Source of the DNA: Brachypodium distachyon
Taxonomy: Eukaryota > Streptophyta > Magnoliopsida > Poales > Poaceae
Length of the DNA stretch: 64,000 bases
Assembly: GCF_000005505.3 (NCBI RefSeq)
Contig: NC_016134.3
Location: 28,843,584 to 28,907,583, forward strand
Direction of reading: 5' to 3'
Positions 36,391-47,847 of this stretch are shown one piece after another (the stretch's first letter is position 1; each line of letters opens with the position of its first letter). Under the pieces are notes generated by a model. It was not told the origin of the DNA. It did not search any database and was given only the letters and a program-made list of their open reading frames with translations. Position numbers and translations under genes: made by a program.

Positions 36391-36530
36391 ACTACTACAG
36401 AACATGACATCAATACGGACGAAAAAGTATATCAGTGGCGGGCAGGGCGACCCCTTCAGTGGCAGAATATTTAAGATGCCAATTGCATCGTGGCGAGCTT
36501 GGGACCGCAAAAGGTTGCGGTAGTGCAATT
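36390..36530. mobile_element. Possible CACTA (En/Spm) transposon end
   Basis: CACTACTACAGAACATGACA at 36390, followed by a GTGGCGGGC-type subterminal sequence and an inverted CAGTGGCAG motif, resembles CACTA termini in grasses. No matching CTGTAGTAGTG end or transposase was found in the window, so this would be a solo or truncated end. Confidence 0.4.
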
Positions 36531-38543
36531 AACCAATTTGACATTCGAAATTATAAAAAGACATAAACAAATGATGCGTTCATTATCCTTACAACTTGGC
36601 TGGTATAAAAAAAATGGTGCACACAACAAAATGGACCAAACTAATTACAAATGTATTTAAATACATATGGTAAAGGACAAAAATGGACATAATTATTTTG
36701 AGTTGTGACTCCCTTGGACATATCAATTTAAAAAGGATAAAATAATTAAATTATTAAGATGAAAAATAGGGACATGAAGCACAAGTAAAAAATAGCTGAT
36801 CCTTGAATTGAAAAATGCATGTGAAAACTCTGCAATTGCAACAACAAAAATGCATGGATATAGTTGCAATTATGAAAATATGAATACAAAAAGCAAAAAA
36901 TGTAGTAATTAACCTTCTAACGTTCAATTGCACTTTGTTATAACTGGGATTGCAGTAATAAACTTCATACAATTAAGTTTAAAAAGCAGTACAATTTGAA
37001 TGAAATTTTGACCTTCTCCTTCAGAAAAAAATCTCTGGTCCTGTTTGTTTCAGTTCTTGAAAATTTACGGCCACAACACAAGAACTATGCTACACCCTAC
37101 TACAGCTAGCCGCTATTCAGATGGAATACCTGCAGTTCTGAGCACCAAAACGAATACCAGGTAGAACCCAGTACTCCTGTTCTGTTCATGCTACAGACAC
37201 AACTTCGAGCACAAAAACCTACCCCACCCCGCCACAAAAAATCGGCTACGCTGAGAGTACCCCGCAACCAAGCTACAACACCTATGTCACGGGAACTCAC
37301 TAGAAATGCGCATTAGATCTCGGCGCCCGGTGATGAGATGAGAAGGAAAACCACACACGCCTCCGCTGCCTTCACCACGACCAATCAAGCATGAAGAAAA
37401 CAACCGAGCCAACTCCCTCTATGTTCGCCTCACGAAGCAAAAATTACCGGTGAAAAACGCGGAGAAACAAACCACAGTAGCCATTAGAGAGCAACAACAG
37501 GGGAGGGCAAGCTAAGAAGATGGAGGTGACTCCCACCGCCGACTAGGGGATCTCGGAATCACCCCTCACCCTGTCTAGAACTCACAAGGTTAATACCACA
37601 GCAAGCACACACACAGGCACGGATTTAAAAAACGAGTAGTCGCAACAAAAGGAAAAATGCAGCCCACCAAAATAATCATGAATCTTGGTGTACAGATTGG
37701 CATAAAGGAAAAAGGAGTGCAAATTAAATCACAACTAAATGTAAAACTACTGGAAAACAGAAGATAAGTCTTACAGAATTCAATTTGCAATTGCACCTTG
37801 GCGGACTTGAAATTGCGAAAATGAAGGTAGTGTAATCTTAATCATAATGCAGTGCAATTTGAAGGCAGGATGCTTGCTCATGGGCTCCGCCGCAAAGCAC
37901 AGACAAAACGAATCATAAGATCACCATTAGTCGTCGACAAACAGAAAGGGGAAGGGATTCATTGGACCGGAGCAAGCAAAAATTTGCTGCCGACGAGCAG
38001 ACACAGGCACCTATGCTGCCTTCCTTCACCTCGACACATCGCGGCCAGGGTCCCCGCGAGAGCCTGCAGGTCGGAGAATACGCACGCGTGTCCCGGCGGC
38101 CGAGGCCTCAGCGGCGACCTTGCGGAGCAGGAGGACTTGAGGCAACGGAGGTCAGGTCTCCCGGCGGGCGCGATTAGAGGGGCTCCAGGGACTCCCGACG
38201 GGCGCGCTTCGAGGGACGCGCCGGCAGCCGAGCGTCACCGTCGAGGGTGGAGCGGCCGCGACGACGCCGACCCCACGCCGCGTGGAGCAAAATCGCCTCC
38301 CCTCTCCCCTCCTCAGCCTTGAGCTCTCCGCGCGGAACAACACAGATCGGGGAATGGACAGAAAGTGAGAAGAAGAAACAGTCGGAGGAAGAAAAAAGAG
38401 TAACCAACAAAAATTGTCGCGATCTTGATGCACATATCCACGGCTCAGAAATCGATTGGTTTGTCAACAAAAACTAGGCGCCTGTGCGCTAGCAAAACTG
38501 ATGCTAGTAGGCAAAAAATCTCAAGAAAGTAAGCTATACAGTA

Positions 38544-38653
38544 CTCCCTCCGACACATAATTCTCGTCTCAAATTTGACAAAAATAAATAAATGTATCGT
38601 AAAAATATTCAGATACATGCAATATTTCGACAAGAATAATGAAACGGAGAGAA
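38544..38653. mobile_element. Stowaway MITE, right end degenerate
   Basis: The left terminus CTCCCTCCGACACATAATTC follows a TA. The interior ATGTATCGTAAAAATATTCA / CAGATACATGCAATATTTCG is that of the family at 49742, and the right end reads AAACGGAGAGAATA. It lies about 380 bp upstream of the TM9SF start codon. Confidence 0.75.
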
Positions 38654-39033
38654 TATTACACAAAACAGCTTGATCTTTCGGATCTTTCAACGCTTTCTTT
38701 TTCCAGGACGGCCATACATTTCTGTGCGGGGCTAGATCACATGTCGGCATTGGTCACATGCCAATGTCAACGGTGTTGCACGACTCCCGTTGCAACTGTT
38801 GCATCGCCACGGGGGAGGCCAAACCCAGAAATAGCGCATTCCCCAGGCACCTCCCCGCAAAACCGCCACCCCCGACCGACCGACTCCCCTGTCCCGGTTC
38901 GGTCGTTCGTGCGTACTACGACGAGTCGACGAGTCAGCTCGTGGTGCTCCTTCGGGCGACACTGAGAGAGGAGACGAGAGTCGAGAGATCAACCCTCCAT
39001 CATCTCCGCCCAGATCTCGCCGCCGCCGACGAG

Positions 39034-42000
39034 ATGCGCCTCCTCCTCGTCCTCGTCATCGCGGCCCTCCTCGCCGTCGCGTGCACGCCCCTTGCGTCCG
39101 CCTCCGAGTCCGACCACAAGGTGCGCCCCCCCTCCTTCGCTCTCCCTACGGTACCCTAGATCCGACCGTCGCCGCCGGATCCGTCGAGGCGCCGGATCTG
39201 GGCGCGGTTGTTGTTATGGGGTAGTGTGTGCTGCCCTGGGAGTCGTGTGCTCGTGCTTAGTTCGAGGCGGCGGCGGCGGCATCTGGCTCTGTAGTCCCGT
39301 CACGCCGTGGGTTTTGCGCTTAGAAAAGAATCAGGTGTTTATGGAAGAGAGGAGGGTTAGCTGCTCTGGCAAGCTACTTGATCTCGTTCGCTGCGAGACA
39401 GGCGGAAGAGAACAGCCGGGGCACATTCGGACAAAAAAAGGCTCACTTTTTTCGGTGGCATCAGATTTTCGAGAAAGCTATGCGGCTGGACTAGGAAACA
39501 CCTCTAGCCATATTGTCGTTCAGTTTCATATCAGGGCTTATTAAAGATTCTAGATAGATAGGTGGCTTCTCTTGGCTTGCATTCGGGTACTCGGGAAATG
39601 GATCTTTCTTCGTGCCGCATTTAAATTTCGAGATGTGGTGCCCTTTTTGGGATGGGATGTCGCACTTGAGTAATCTGTGGACATATATTTGATATGCTAT
39701 GTTGTGCTGTAGCCGTCGCCCCCCTGGGTGTTGGTTGGATTATTATTGCCATTCTATTTCAATCCGCTCACGTTAGGGACTATACTAGTTCTAGTTGGAC
39801 ATTGATGTCGTGAGATGTCACTTAAATTTGAAAAATCAAATTTATGCTCCATTTATTGTTACTCAATTTTTTAATTCACTGTTGAAGAAACTGGAGGTTA
39901 TTTTCCTCTTTAGACCATCTCACATCTCAGGGACTAATCGGGGATCGGGTTTACCACAGTCACAGGTATTTGGAATAGTTTGATTTAGGACATCCTTCAG
40001 TAGATGGATAATAACATAATATAAGGGAAAAAGAAAGAGAAAATACCATCCAATTCTCATGCACACCTTATATTGTCTAAAATTGTAGACCTCATATTCT
40101 CAAACAAAGGAAATATTATTAACTTCACTGTCATCTTCACTATTTCTTTCGTGTGCAATCATACAGAGAACATGTTTCGTCATTACTAAAACATTGCAGC
40201 TTCTTCTTATATTTCTGTGTGCAGTACAAAGTTGATGAATCGGTTAAGCTCTGGGTAAACAAGGTTGGCCCGTACAATAATCCTCAAGAAACGTATAACT
40301 ATTACAGCCTTCCGTTTTGTCTACCATCTGAAAACCCTGCACACAAATGGGGTGGTCTTGGAGAGGTCCTAGGTGGAAATGAGCTGATTGATAGTCAGAT
40401 TGATATAAAGTTCTTAAGTATGTTGATCATTTTTGCACCCTCCTTGGATATTTGCTCAGTTTTAATTGCATTGTGCATGTTGTTTTCTGCTAACAGATTT
40501 ATCTGATTGACTGTTATTTTAGAACATGTGGAGAAGGGCCCCATTTGCACAATTGAACTTGATGCTAAAAAGGTTCAGCAATTTACTGATGCCATTGAAA
40601 GTTCATATTGGTTTGAGCTTTTCATAGGTATGAGGCTGTATTTAGTTAATTAGTTATGTGCTGCTGCACATAATGTCCTTGTTTTGGATGCTATTTCTTG
40701 TTTCTAACATCTTTGTATGCAATGTTCTCACCTTTGCTTGCCGTGGTCAATCACGTAGATGATCTGCCATTGTGGGGTACGTAATTCTAAACCTGAATGA
40801 CTATGCCTTTGAAAAACTTTCTACACTCTATTTCCTCTTGATAATTAGGGTTGAGTTGTCCTTTTTGCAGGTTTTGTTGGGGAGACTGACAAAAATAATG
40901 AAAACAAGCACTATCTTTACACTCACAAGAACGTTGTTGTTAAATACAACGGTAACAGGGTACCAACTAGACTTATCTAGGATCTTAAAATTTAGCAGAA
41001 ACTATATATACTGGTTAAGTAAATTTCCCTTGCAGATAATTCATGTCAATCTCACTCAAGAGTCACCTAAGCTTCTTGAAGCTGGTAAAAAGCTGGACAT
41101 GACATATTCAGTGAAGTGGGTGCAGACAAATGTGGCATTTGCGCGGCGTTTTGAAGTTTACTTGGACTATCCGTTCTTCGAACACCAGGTAATTATTGTT
41201 CGCACCGGTGGCAGGCAATAATTTTTATGAGGTATTTACCTATTTTGTGATGTTTCATTTTCTTGGCTCTATGTTAGTTCTGAGTTCTGACAAAGGGGAA
41301 GGCTATTCTGTATGACGAAATGGCTAGAACACTAACTTCTGTTGCAATTTTTTATTCTCAGATTCATTGGTTCTCCATCTTCAACTCTTTCATGATGGTT
41401 ATTTTCTTAACTGGTTTAGTATCAATGATATTGATGAGGACCCTGAGAAATGATTATGCAAAATATGCACGTGAAGATGATGATCTGGAGTCGCTTGTAA
41501 GATCTGAATCTGAGCATTTCCGTTTAATTATTATGTACTTCCTCTGTTAACAAAACTCATTTTTTTAATCATAGTCTACAGTGAAAGATTGACCATTAAT
41601 GTAGGTGTATAAATAACATTATAAGATCATACAAAGATGGATCTACTCATAATTTCCATGCTAGGGATATAACATTCAGATGGAAATAGTTATGCGGTGG
41701 CGGATGGAGCCAGGAAAAAGTTTTCTCAAAAAGCCATGTGAACTTGCTGGCGAGCCTGGGTAGCTGCCTGCCCTGCCCAGGAGGTGGCCCCGCCACCTTC
41801 AAACTCAATGCATGCAGTAGACTATTCTTTCCATGCTAGGGATATAACATTCAGATCGAAATAGGTACTTATCCGGTGGCGGATAGAGCCAGGAAAAATA
41901 GTCTTCTCGAAATGTACATTGGTCTATGGCTAATAAGCCATGTGAACTTGCTGGTGAGCCTGGGTAGCTGCCTGCCCTGCCCAGGAGGTGGCTCCGCCAG

Positions 42001-43791
42001 TTTCAAACTCAACGTCTGCAGTAGATTTCCCACTTGGGCACTTGATATTGACAGGAGGAATTATTTGAATATTCGCAGCAAATCTTTTGGCACAATTATG
42101 TACTTCCACTTGATCGTGGTGTTAAGCTATGATTTTCCTTTCAGGAGAGGGATGTTAGTGAGGAATCTGGATGGAAGCTTGTGCACGGAGATGTATTTCG
42201 GCCTCCTCGCAGCCTGATGTTTCTTTCTGCTGTTGTCGGTATTGGCACTCAGTTGGCGGCTCTTATCATGCTTGTTATTGTATTGGCCATTGTTGGCATG
42301 CTATACGTCGGGTTAGCCCAAAACGAGCTTCCTTGTTTCCTTTTTTCTGCAATGCATTTGAAAAATGTAGAAGACACATTTTGAAAGCCATGGATATATT
42401 CTTCTGTACATTGATGTTTGCACATTTCTACAAGGAGCTATAGATTATAAAATTAAAGCAACTCAATCTCTAAAACTGACCTTGACTTCATTAATACTGT
42501 TTAGTCAGCTAGTAGGAGTTTCCATTGGCCTTTTATCCTAATTATAGTATTATGCTGTATTTGCCGGAGAACCTTCGCAACCTTATCATGCGTTTATGCC
42601 CTTACATCTTTATTTCTTGATGTACAATAATGATTGATTAGTTAATACTCTATTTGTCAGACGAGGAGCCATCATCACAACCTTCATCGTGTGCTACGCT
42701 CTTACATCTTTCATTTCTGGATATGTTAGTGGCGGTCTTTACTCAAGGAATGGTGGTATGGTTCTCCACAAGTTTTTATTCTTTGGAATATTTCTATTGA
42801 TAACCTTCCCCATGATTTTCTGCTATCCTGAATTCTTGAGTTTGATAATGCCTGTTTAAATTCTCTTATTCTCAACTTTACTGTGGATTCCTTGATTCAA
42901 TGGCAGGCAAAAACTGGATAAAGTCTATGATCCTTACTGCGTCCCTTTTCCCATTCTTATGCTTTTCAATTGGACTAGTGTTGAACACCATTGCTATCTT
43001 CTACCATTCATTAGCGGCTATACCATTTGGCACGATGGTTGTCATATTTGTTCTCTGGGCTTTCATCTCTTTCCCTTTGGTGCTATTGGGAACTGTAGTT
43101 GGTCGAAACTGGAGTGGTGCTCCCAATAACCCATGCCGCGTGAAGACAATCCCTCGTCCTATTCCTGAGAAGAAGTGGTACCTTACACCTTCTGTTATCT
43201 CATTGATGGGTGGGCTTCTCCCCTTCGGCAGCATCTTCATTGAGATGTATTTCGTGTTCACGTCATTCTGGAACTACAAGGTAAAAACAATATATTGGTG
43301 GACATTGCTGTACCCCTCAACTTTTATTTGACGTATATTTGCTCCATTTTTTTATGTCCTTGGCAGGTGTATTATGTTTATGGTTTCATGTTACTAGTCT
43401 TTGTCATTCTCCTAATAGTCACAATATGTGTCACCATTGTGGGCACTTATTTCTTGTTGAACGCTGAGAACTACCATTGGCAATGGACATCGTTCTTCTC
43501 TGCTGCATCTACTGCCTTGTATGTATATCTGTATGCTATATACTATTATCACGTGAAGACAAAGATGTCAGGATTTTTCCAGACTAGCTTCTACTTCGGC
43601 TACACCTTGATGTTCTGTCTTGGGCTAGGGATACTTTGTGGTGAGCTCTCAAACTTACTAGTGTTCATTCTATTCCAAATTGATATTAGGTCTCTTGAAC
43701 TGACACCTGTTTTTTGTATTTAGGTGCTATTGGCTATCTGGGGTCTACTCTCTTTGTGAGGAGAATCTACAGAAACATTAAATGCGACTAA
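39034..43791 (+). CDS. Transmembrane 9 superfamily protein (nonaspanin/EMP70), 585 aa
   Basis: Twelve exons: 39034-39120, 40225-40417, 40523-40627, 40759-40776, 40871-40959, 41036-41188, 41362-41496, 42145-42311, 42661-42755, 42907-43280, 43367-43640 and 43724-43791. All junctions are in phase and total 586 codons with the stop, the usual family size. Exon 1 encodes a signal peptide ([17 protein letters not shown]). The lumenal domain follows ([36 protein letters not shown]), then nine predicted membrane segments from [17 protein letters not shown] onward. The C-terminus [10 protein letters not shown] ends in a KxD motif, which in plant TMN/EMP proteins binds COPI coat and keeps the protein in the Golgi (established for Arabidopsis EMP12). 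The likely role is endomembrane cargo sorting. The tiny 18-nt exon 4 is noteworthy. The gene appears intact. Confidence 0.97.
41654..42026 (+). repeat. Tandem duplication inside TM9SF intron 7 (175-bp period)
   Basis: TTCCATGCTAGGGATATAAC starts at 41654 and 41829. Both copies continue through CGGTGGCGGAT[G/A]GAGCCAGG, GCCATGTGAACTTGCTGG and GCCTGCCCTGCCCAGGAGG. The second copy has an extra 25 bases or so in its middle (GTACATTGGTCTATGGCTAA). The duplication lies wholly within the intron. Confidence 0.85.
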
Positions 43792-44460
43792 ATTGCCACT
43801 CTGATGCTGGTAGACGCCATTAGCACTTAGCAGATCATGTGTTGTCGCAGGTCCAGTGTGGAGTAACGTATTCTAATTAACTTTTGGGAATTATACAGGA
43901 GGTTGCTCTCCATTACATTTTTCTGTTTTCTTTTTGGTCTATCTCTGACATGGAACTGGCCCCATAAAATGTATACCTATATTAGTTCAGGAACTAGCTT
44001 CAGTACTGAAAATTACATCTAGGTCTCTTTTTTGCGGCGACCTACATTGGTCAATAGCAAGACATCGTTGATGAATATTGCTGCAGTGCAGGTTCCAGTT
44101 GACTAGATTTCGCCTCTAGTATGACTTTGTAGTTTGTATCTTGTGTGGAGTTATTTTCTGGCAATCAAATTCGATCTCACCTGACACCTAGATTCGTATG
44201 CGGGCAGAGAGAGTGGTTTGCATTCAAACCGATTTTGTACGGACACTTTGCAAATTCGAGGACTATATTGGGCTTCGCCACCAAGCTGTGGGTGCATTTT
44301 ACTCGGCAAGTAATGTGTTCGTTTGTGTGCATGTGCTAATCCGATAAATCATCCAACACATCAGCTATTCAGTTCCATCTGCTAACAAATTACCGTTCAT
44401 CCAACGGTTAGTTTACGGTAGAGTTCCTTTTTGTAGACTTTTTCTATAGAAAAATATATT
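43792..44460. other. TM9SF 3' flank, no gene found
   Basis: Probable 3' UTR and intergenic sequence; nothing coding recognised. Confidence 0.45.
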
Positions 44461-44462
44461 CG

Positions 44463-44945
44463 TTACTTAGACGTGCCACCCAAATCGCTGGTGACATGAG
44501 ACTGTATGAAGGTAGGAATACGGCTTGGGGCACATGCTCCATCTTCACAGGCGACATGAGACTGCATGAAGGTAGGAACACGGCCTGACCACACGGCTTG
44601 GGGCACATGCTCCATCTTCGCACCTGATGCCGCTATGGCATCAGCCACATAGTTACATCGACGATTACAATGTGTAGATCGGCATGATACAAAGTTTAAA
44701 ATAGCATTTGTTCGGATCTTTTGAAACATTGTTTCATTGGGGCCAAGATCATGGTCAGAACCGGTGATCGCCTGGACAAGCAACATGGCATCAGTTTTTA
44801 TCACAATGTGCATCATCCCCCGTAGTTGGGCAGCTTCAGGTGCATTGATGCATGCCATTGCTTCAGCTTGCAGCGAATCCATGACATGTTCCATTCTTCC
44901 AGTTCCAGATCCTATTGCATCACCCAGATGATCATGAAAACAAAT
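44463..44945 (-). pseudogene. RNase H-like (RVT_3) domain remnant
   Basis: On the minus strand the frame gives GDAIGSGTGRMEHVMDSLQAEAMACIN, abbreviated by position: the glycine-rich strand at about 44940-44895, then the helix with the conserved glutamate in QAEAM. KTDAMLLVQAI follows (catalytic aspartate), and then CNYVADAIAASG (final aspartate). This is the plant RVT_3 RNase H-like domain common in non-LTR-derived genes. No upstream exon or start in a good context is seen, and the C-terminal tail is duplicated (VPTFMQSHVA then IPTFIQSHVTSDLGG), so I treat it as a fragment. Confidence 0.7.
44490..44623. repeat. Short tandem duplication in the RVT_3 remnant
   Basis: The unit GGYGACATGAGACTGYATGA ... 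GGGGCACATGCTCCATCTTC occurs at 44490-44549 and 44550-44623. The second copy carries 13 extra bases (about ACCACACGGC plus context). It explains the repeated tail of the encoded peptide. Confidence 0.8.
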
Positions 44946-45029
44946 TAGTCGGTAGACATTTTGAGGTAATTAAATTTTTGGTCAGAAATAATTTGAGAAG
45001 GTCAATGTTTATTAGTGACGAGAACATCG

Positions 45030-45073
45030 TATCTAAACAAAGTTGAGCCACTTACTATGGGACGGAAGGAGTA
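45030..45073. mobile_element. Stowaway MITE end fragment
   Basis: AGCCACTTACTATGGGACGGAAGGAGTA resembles the right terminus of the element at 18754, ending before a TA. No left terminus was found. Confidence 0.5.
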
Positions 45074-45498
45074 TTTATTTTGTTCTGTAAGTCATATGTG
45101 ATTCGGATATATGAAAAGACTTTGTTGTTGCTTGTGTCATCTTTAGAACAAGAATATTGTCCCGAGGTTTAATCACATCTCTGTCTCTGTCTCTACTAAG
45201 AATGTCCCTCCCCATTTTTCGTCCACTGATTTTAGACCGTCGGATTGGAATTATAGAAGGATTAAATCAGACCCCGCGACCATACCAACCCTGCAGTGGA
45301 AAAAAGAAAGAATTGCCATTGTATGCAAAACCTTAAGTTCCGAAATACCACTCAAATAGCATTACAAGTCAGATTTTCATACCAAAATACCGTGTTTGGG
45401 CCTTGGCGTCGAGGTCGCGGGCCATCACGACACAACCTATTTAGTATTTATTTTATATTTTATTTACATTTCATCCCATCTCCTCTCCACAAGACTAA

Positions 45499-45717
45499 CG
45501 GTGCGTTCTTTTCGGCTTCTAGCACCGGTTTCTTCTAGAAGCTGCCCTTACCTAGTTTTCTGGAGAATCCGCATATCAGATTTAGCTAGGTTTTTAAAGT
45601 AATTTAGAGCAAACTAGTTTGATAGCCTAATCAAATTTAGGTGGCGGTTTCTCCAGGAAGCTTGGTGAGAGCAGCTTGACAGAGAAATCGGTTCAGGAAG
45701 CCGAAAAGAATTGGCCC
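45499..45717. mobile_element. MITE with long inverted repeats (TTCTTTTCGGCTTC family), 219 bp
   Basis: The left end CGGTGCGTTCTTTTCGGCTT and the reverse complement of the right end GGGCCAATTCTTTTCGGCTT are imperfect TIRs that continue for about 50 bp. TAA flanks both sides (45496-45498, 45718-45720). The 3-bp flank fits a PIF/Harbinger insertion, while the terminal sequence also recalls hAT-type grass MITEs. Confidence 0.75.
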
Positions 45718-46125
45718 TAAATTGGCCCAAGCGGCAGGTTCAGACATAGTGCGCCGACACACGACCCACTTATAAACGGGTCCAACGGGCCTGGCCCGGG
45801 CTAAGCCTGTTAAGAGACGGGCCAGCCCGTTGGCCAGCAATACCGGCAGGGAGAGCAAGTTATGGGTCGGGCCGAGGGTTAAAAGGCAGGGTGTTTATAT
45901 GGGCCGGATCGGATGCTAGCTCAAAAAAAATAGGTAGCTCAGTGAGCTGCCGTCTGCCGTAAACCCTCGGCTACAATAACCGTGCGCCGTCCGAGAGGGG
46001 GAGGGCAGCTCCTTCGTCTCGTGTACTACTCTTCCCTTAGCACGGCTGACTCGGTGAGAATCGTTCCTTCTTTCCCCCCTCCGCCTCCACTGGCCAAATT
46101 TTCGCCATCGCTGACCCCATTCACC

Positions 46126-46314
46126 ATGCAGCTCCATCTCACGCCGGTCCCCGAGTCCTGTTCGGCGAAATGCCTCGCCGCGGGTCCGAGAACCAGGCGA
46201 ACAAGAGACCGGCCACCACGGCCGGCGGGGACGACGACGAGGACCGCCTCAGCGCCCTCCCGGACCCTCTCCTCCAGCACGTGCTGTCGTTCCTGCCCTC
46301 GCGCCTGGCCGTGA
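46126..46314 (+). other. Upstream ORF overlapping the F-box copy 1 start
   Basis: An ATG at 46126 opens a 62-codon frame (MQLHLTPVPESCSAKCLAAG...) that overlaps the main F-box start at 46170 in a different frame and stops at 46314. It could reduce translation of the main ORF. In copy 2 the same upstream frame is joined to the F-box frame by a 2-bp deletion (see the entry at 50998). Confidence 0.55.
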
Positions 46315-47847
46315 GGACGTGCGCGCTCGCCCGGCGCTGGCGCCACCAGTGGAAGTCCGTGCCCGCCGTGCGCGTCAAATGCTCCGACTTTGCGAATAAC
46401 AATCTGCTTCGCTGCTTTGTTAACCACTTTCTGCCCCTCCGTGACCGTGCTCCTCTACGTGAGTGTGATATCGGAGCCTACAATGGCCGAGACATCCCTC
46501 CATTGATCCTGTATGCTTTATTATTCCGAGTCCAGGTGCTTCGAGTTGATCTCACTATAGCGGGCAACTACGCGCAACTAAGGAACGGGAATCTCGTCTC
46601 AGAGCAATTAGTTAGGCTAGAACTTAAATGTGTGCAGTTGGAGGAGTCCCACTTTCTTGATTTCTCGAGCTGTCCGAAATTGGAGGTGGTAAAGATGGAC
46701 TGTTGCGCATACGATTCGGATATCTTGTCCCAATCGTTAAGACATCTGAGCATTACTGGATGCACTTTGATTCCGGACAACACCTGCGCTCGTATCTTTA
46801 CCCCAAGACTTATTTCATTGGAACTTGCTGACAATTATGGCTTGACTCCTGTGCTTGAGTGCATGCCACCATTGGCAACAGCATTTGTCAGGCTTGGCAA
46901 CGGGTGTAGCGAATATTGCTTGAACAGTTATTATGGGGATTGCGGGTCTGATGACTGTAACGAAGCTATGGTTCACAGCGATGGCTCTGTGCTTCTTGAT
47001 GGTTTGTCGAATGCCACAAATTTAGAGTTGATAGCTGATCCTATAGTGGTACGCTTACTTCCACTTCAATTGTTGTTTGCCATCTGCTACCTCTTGTTTA
47101 TTTCTATCCATTAAAGTCACAACAAGTCCTGTCTGTGTGCTGCCTGCTTGTCACCAATCAACCGTTTTATTTATTATGTTTCTATGCAGTGTCTCCATAG
47201 GTGGTTCAAGGGAATGCCACTACTGTACATTGGTGCATATCTGTCTTGAATAGTTACAGTTCTCTTCTTAGTCTCATGTAGTTTGAGTCAAACGCATCAT
47301 ATTGTAATTAGTTAGCGAGCTATTGATTTCTACAGCAATTTAGCTTATTTGGTTGATGTATTTCCTTTTAGTAAATTAGAAACTGTTGAAAGCTCATAAT
47401 GAATCTAGACTTCTAAATTTATAGCTCTGCATTGTTCTTACTCCTTTGTGTTGCTTTCTCCAGTACATTTTCCGAAGGATTTGAAGAAAAGTCCTTCTTT
47501 TGGCAAGCTAAAAACATTGTTGCTCAGTGAATGGTGTTTTGCTGATAAATTTGGTGCACTAATGTACTTTCTCCAACACTCACCAGTTTTGGAGAAGCTT
47601 AGTCTTGAACTGACGGTAGGGGTGTATGACAACTTGTAATATACCATTTTATTTAAATATTTGGCTGATTGTTTCTGTTGAATACTGATACTTTCTTTCC
47701 CACAGACATCAGAATCTTTGTTTGAAACACATGGAAGCTGCTACCAAAGGGAACCATTCTTAGCATCTAAACACCTCAAGGTTGTTGAAGTAAAATATCA
47801 TGAGGATGAGGTGTTTGCGCTTGCGGAGGTTCTAAAGATTCTGATTA

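Larger units (their letters stand above)
35191..39033. other. Repeat-rich stretch and TM9SF upstream region, no supported gene
   Basis: Contains the 128-bp duplication and CACTA-like end listed separately, scattered pieces of the 34-kb array unit, a GC-rich block at about 37960-38350 with only shadow ORFs, a Stowaway at 38544, and from about 38750 the GC-rich promoter and 5' UTR of the TM9SF gene. Confidence 0.45.

Noticed and set aside
37852..38470. GC-rich open frames of 71-156 codons on both strands
   Set aside because: Arginine/proline-rich shadow translations; no domain, likely transposon-internal or captured sequence.
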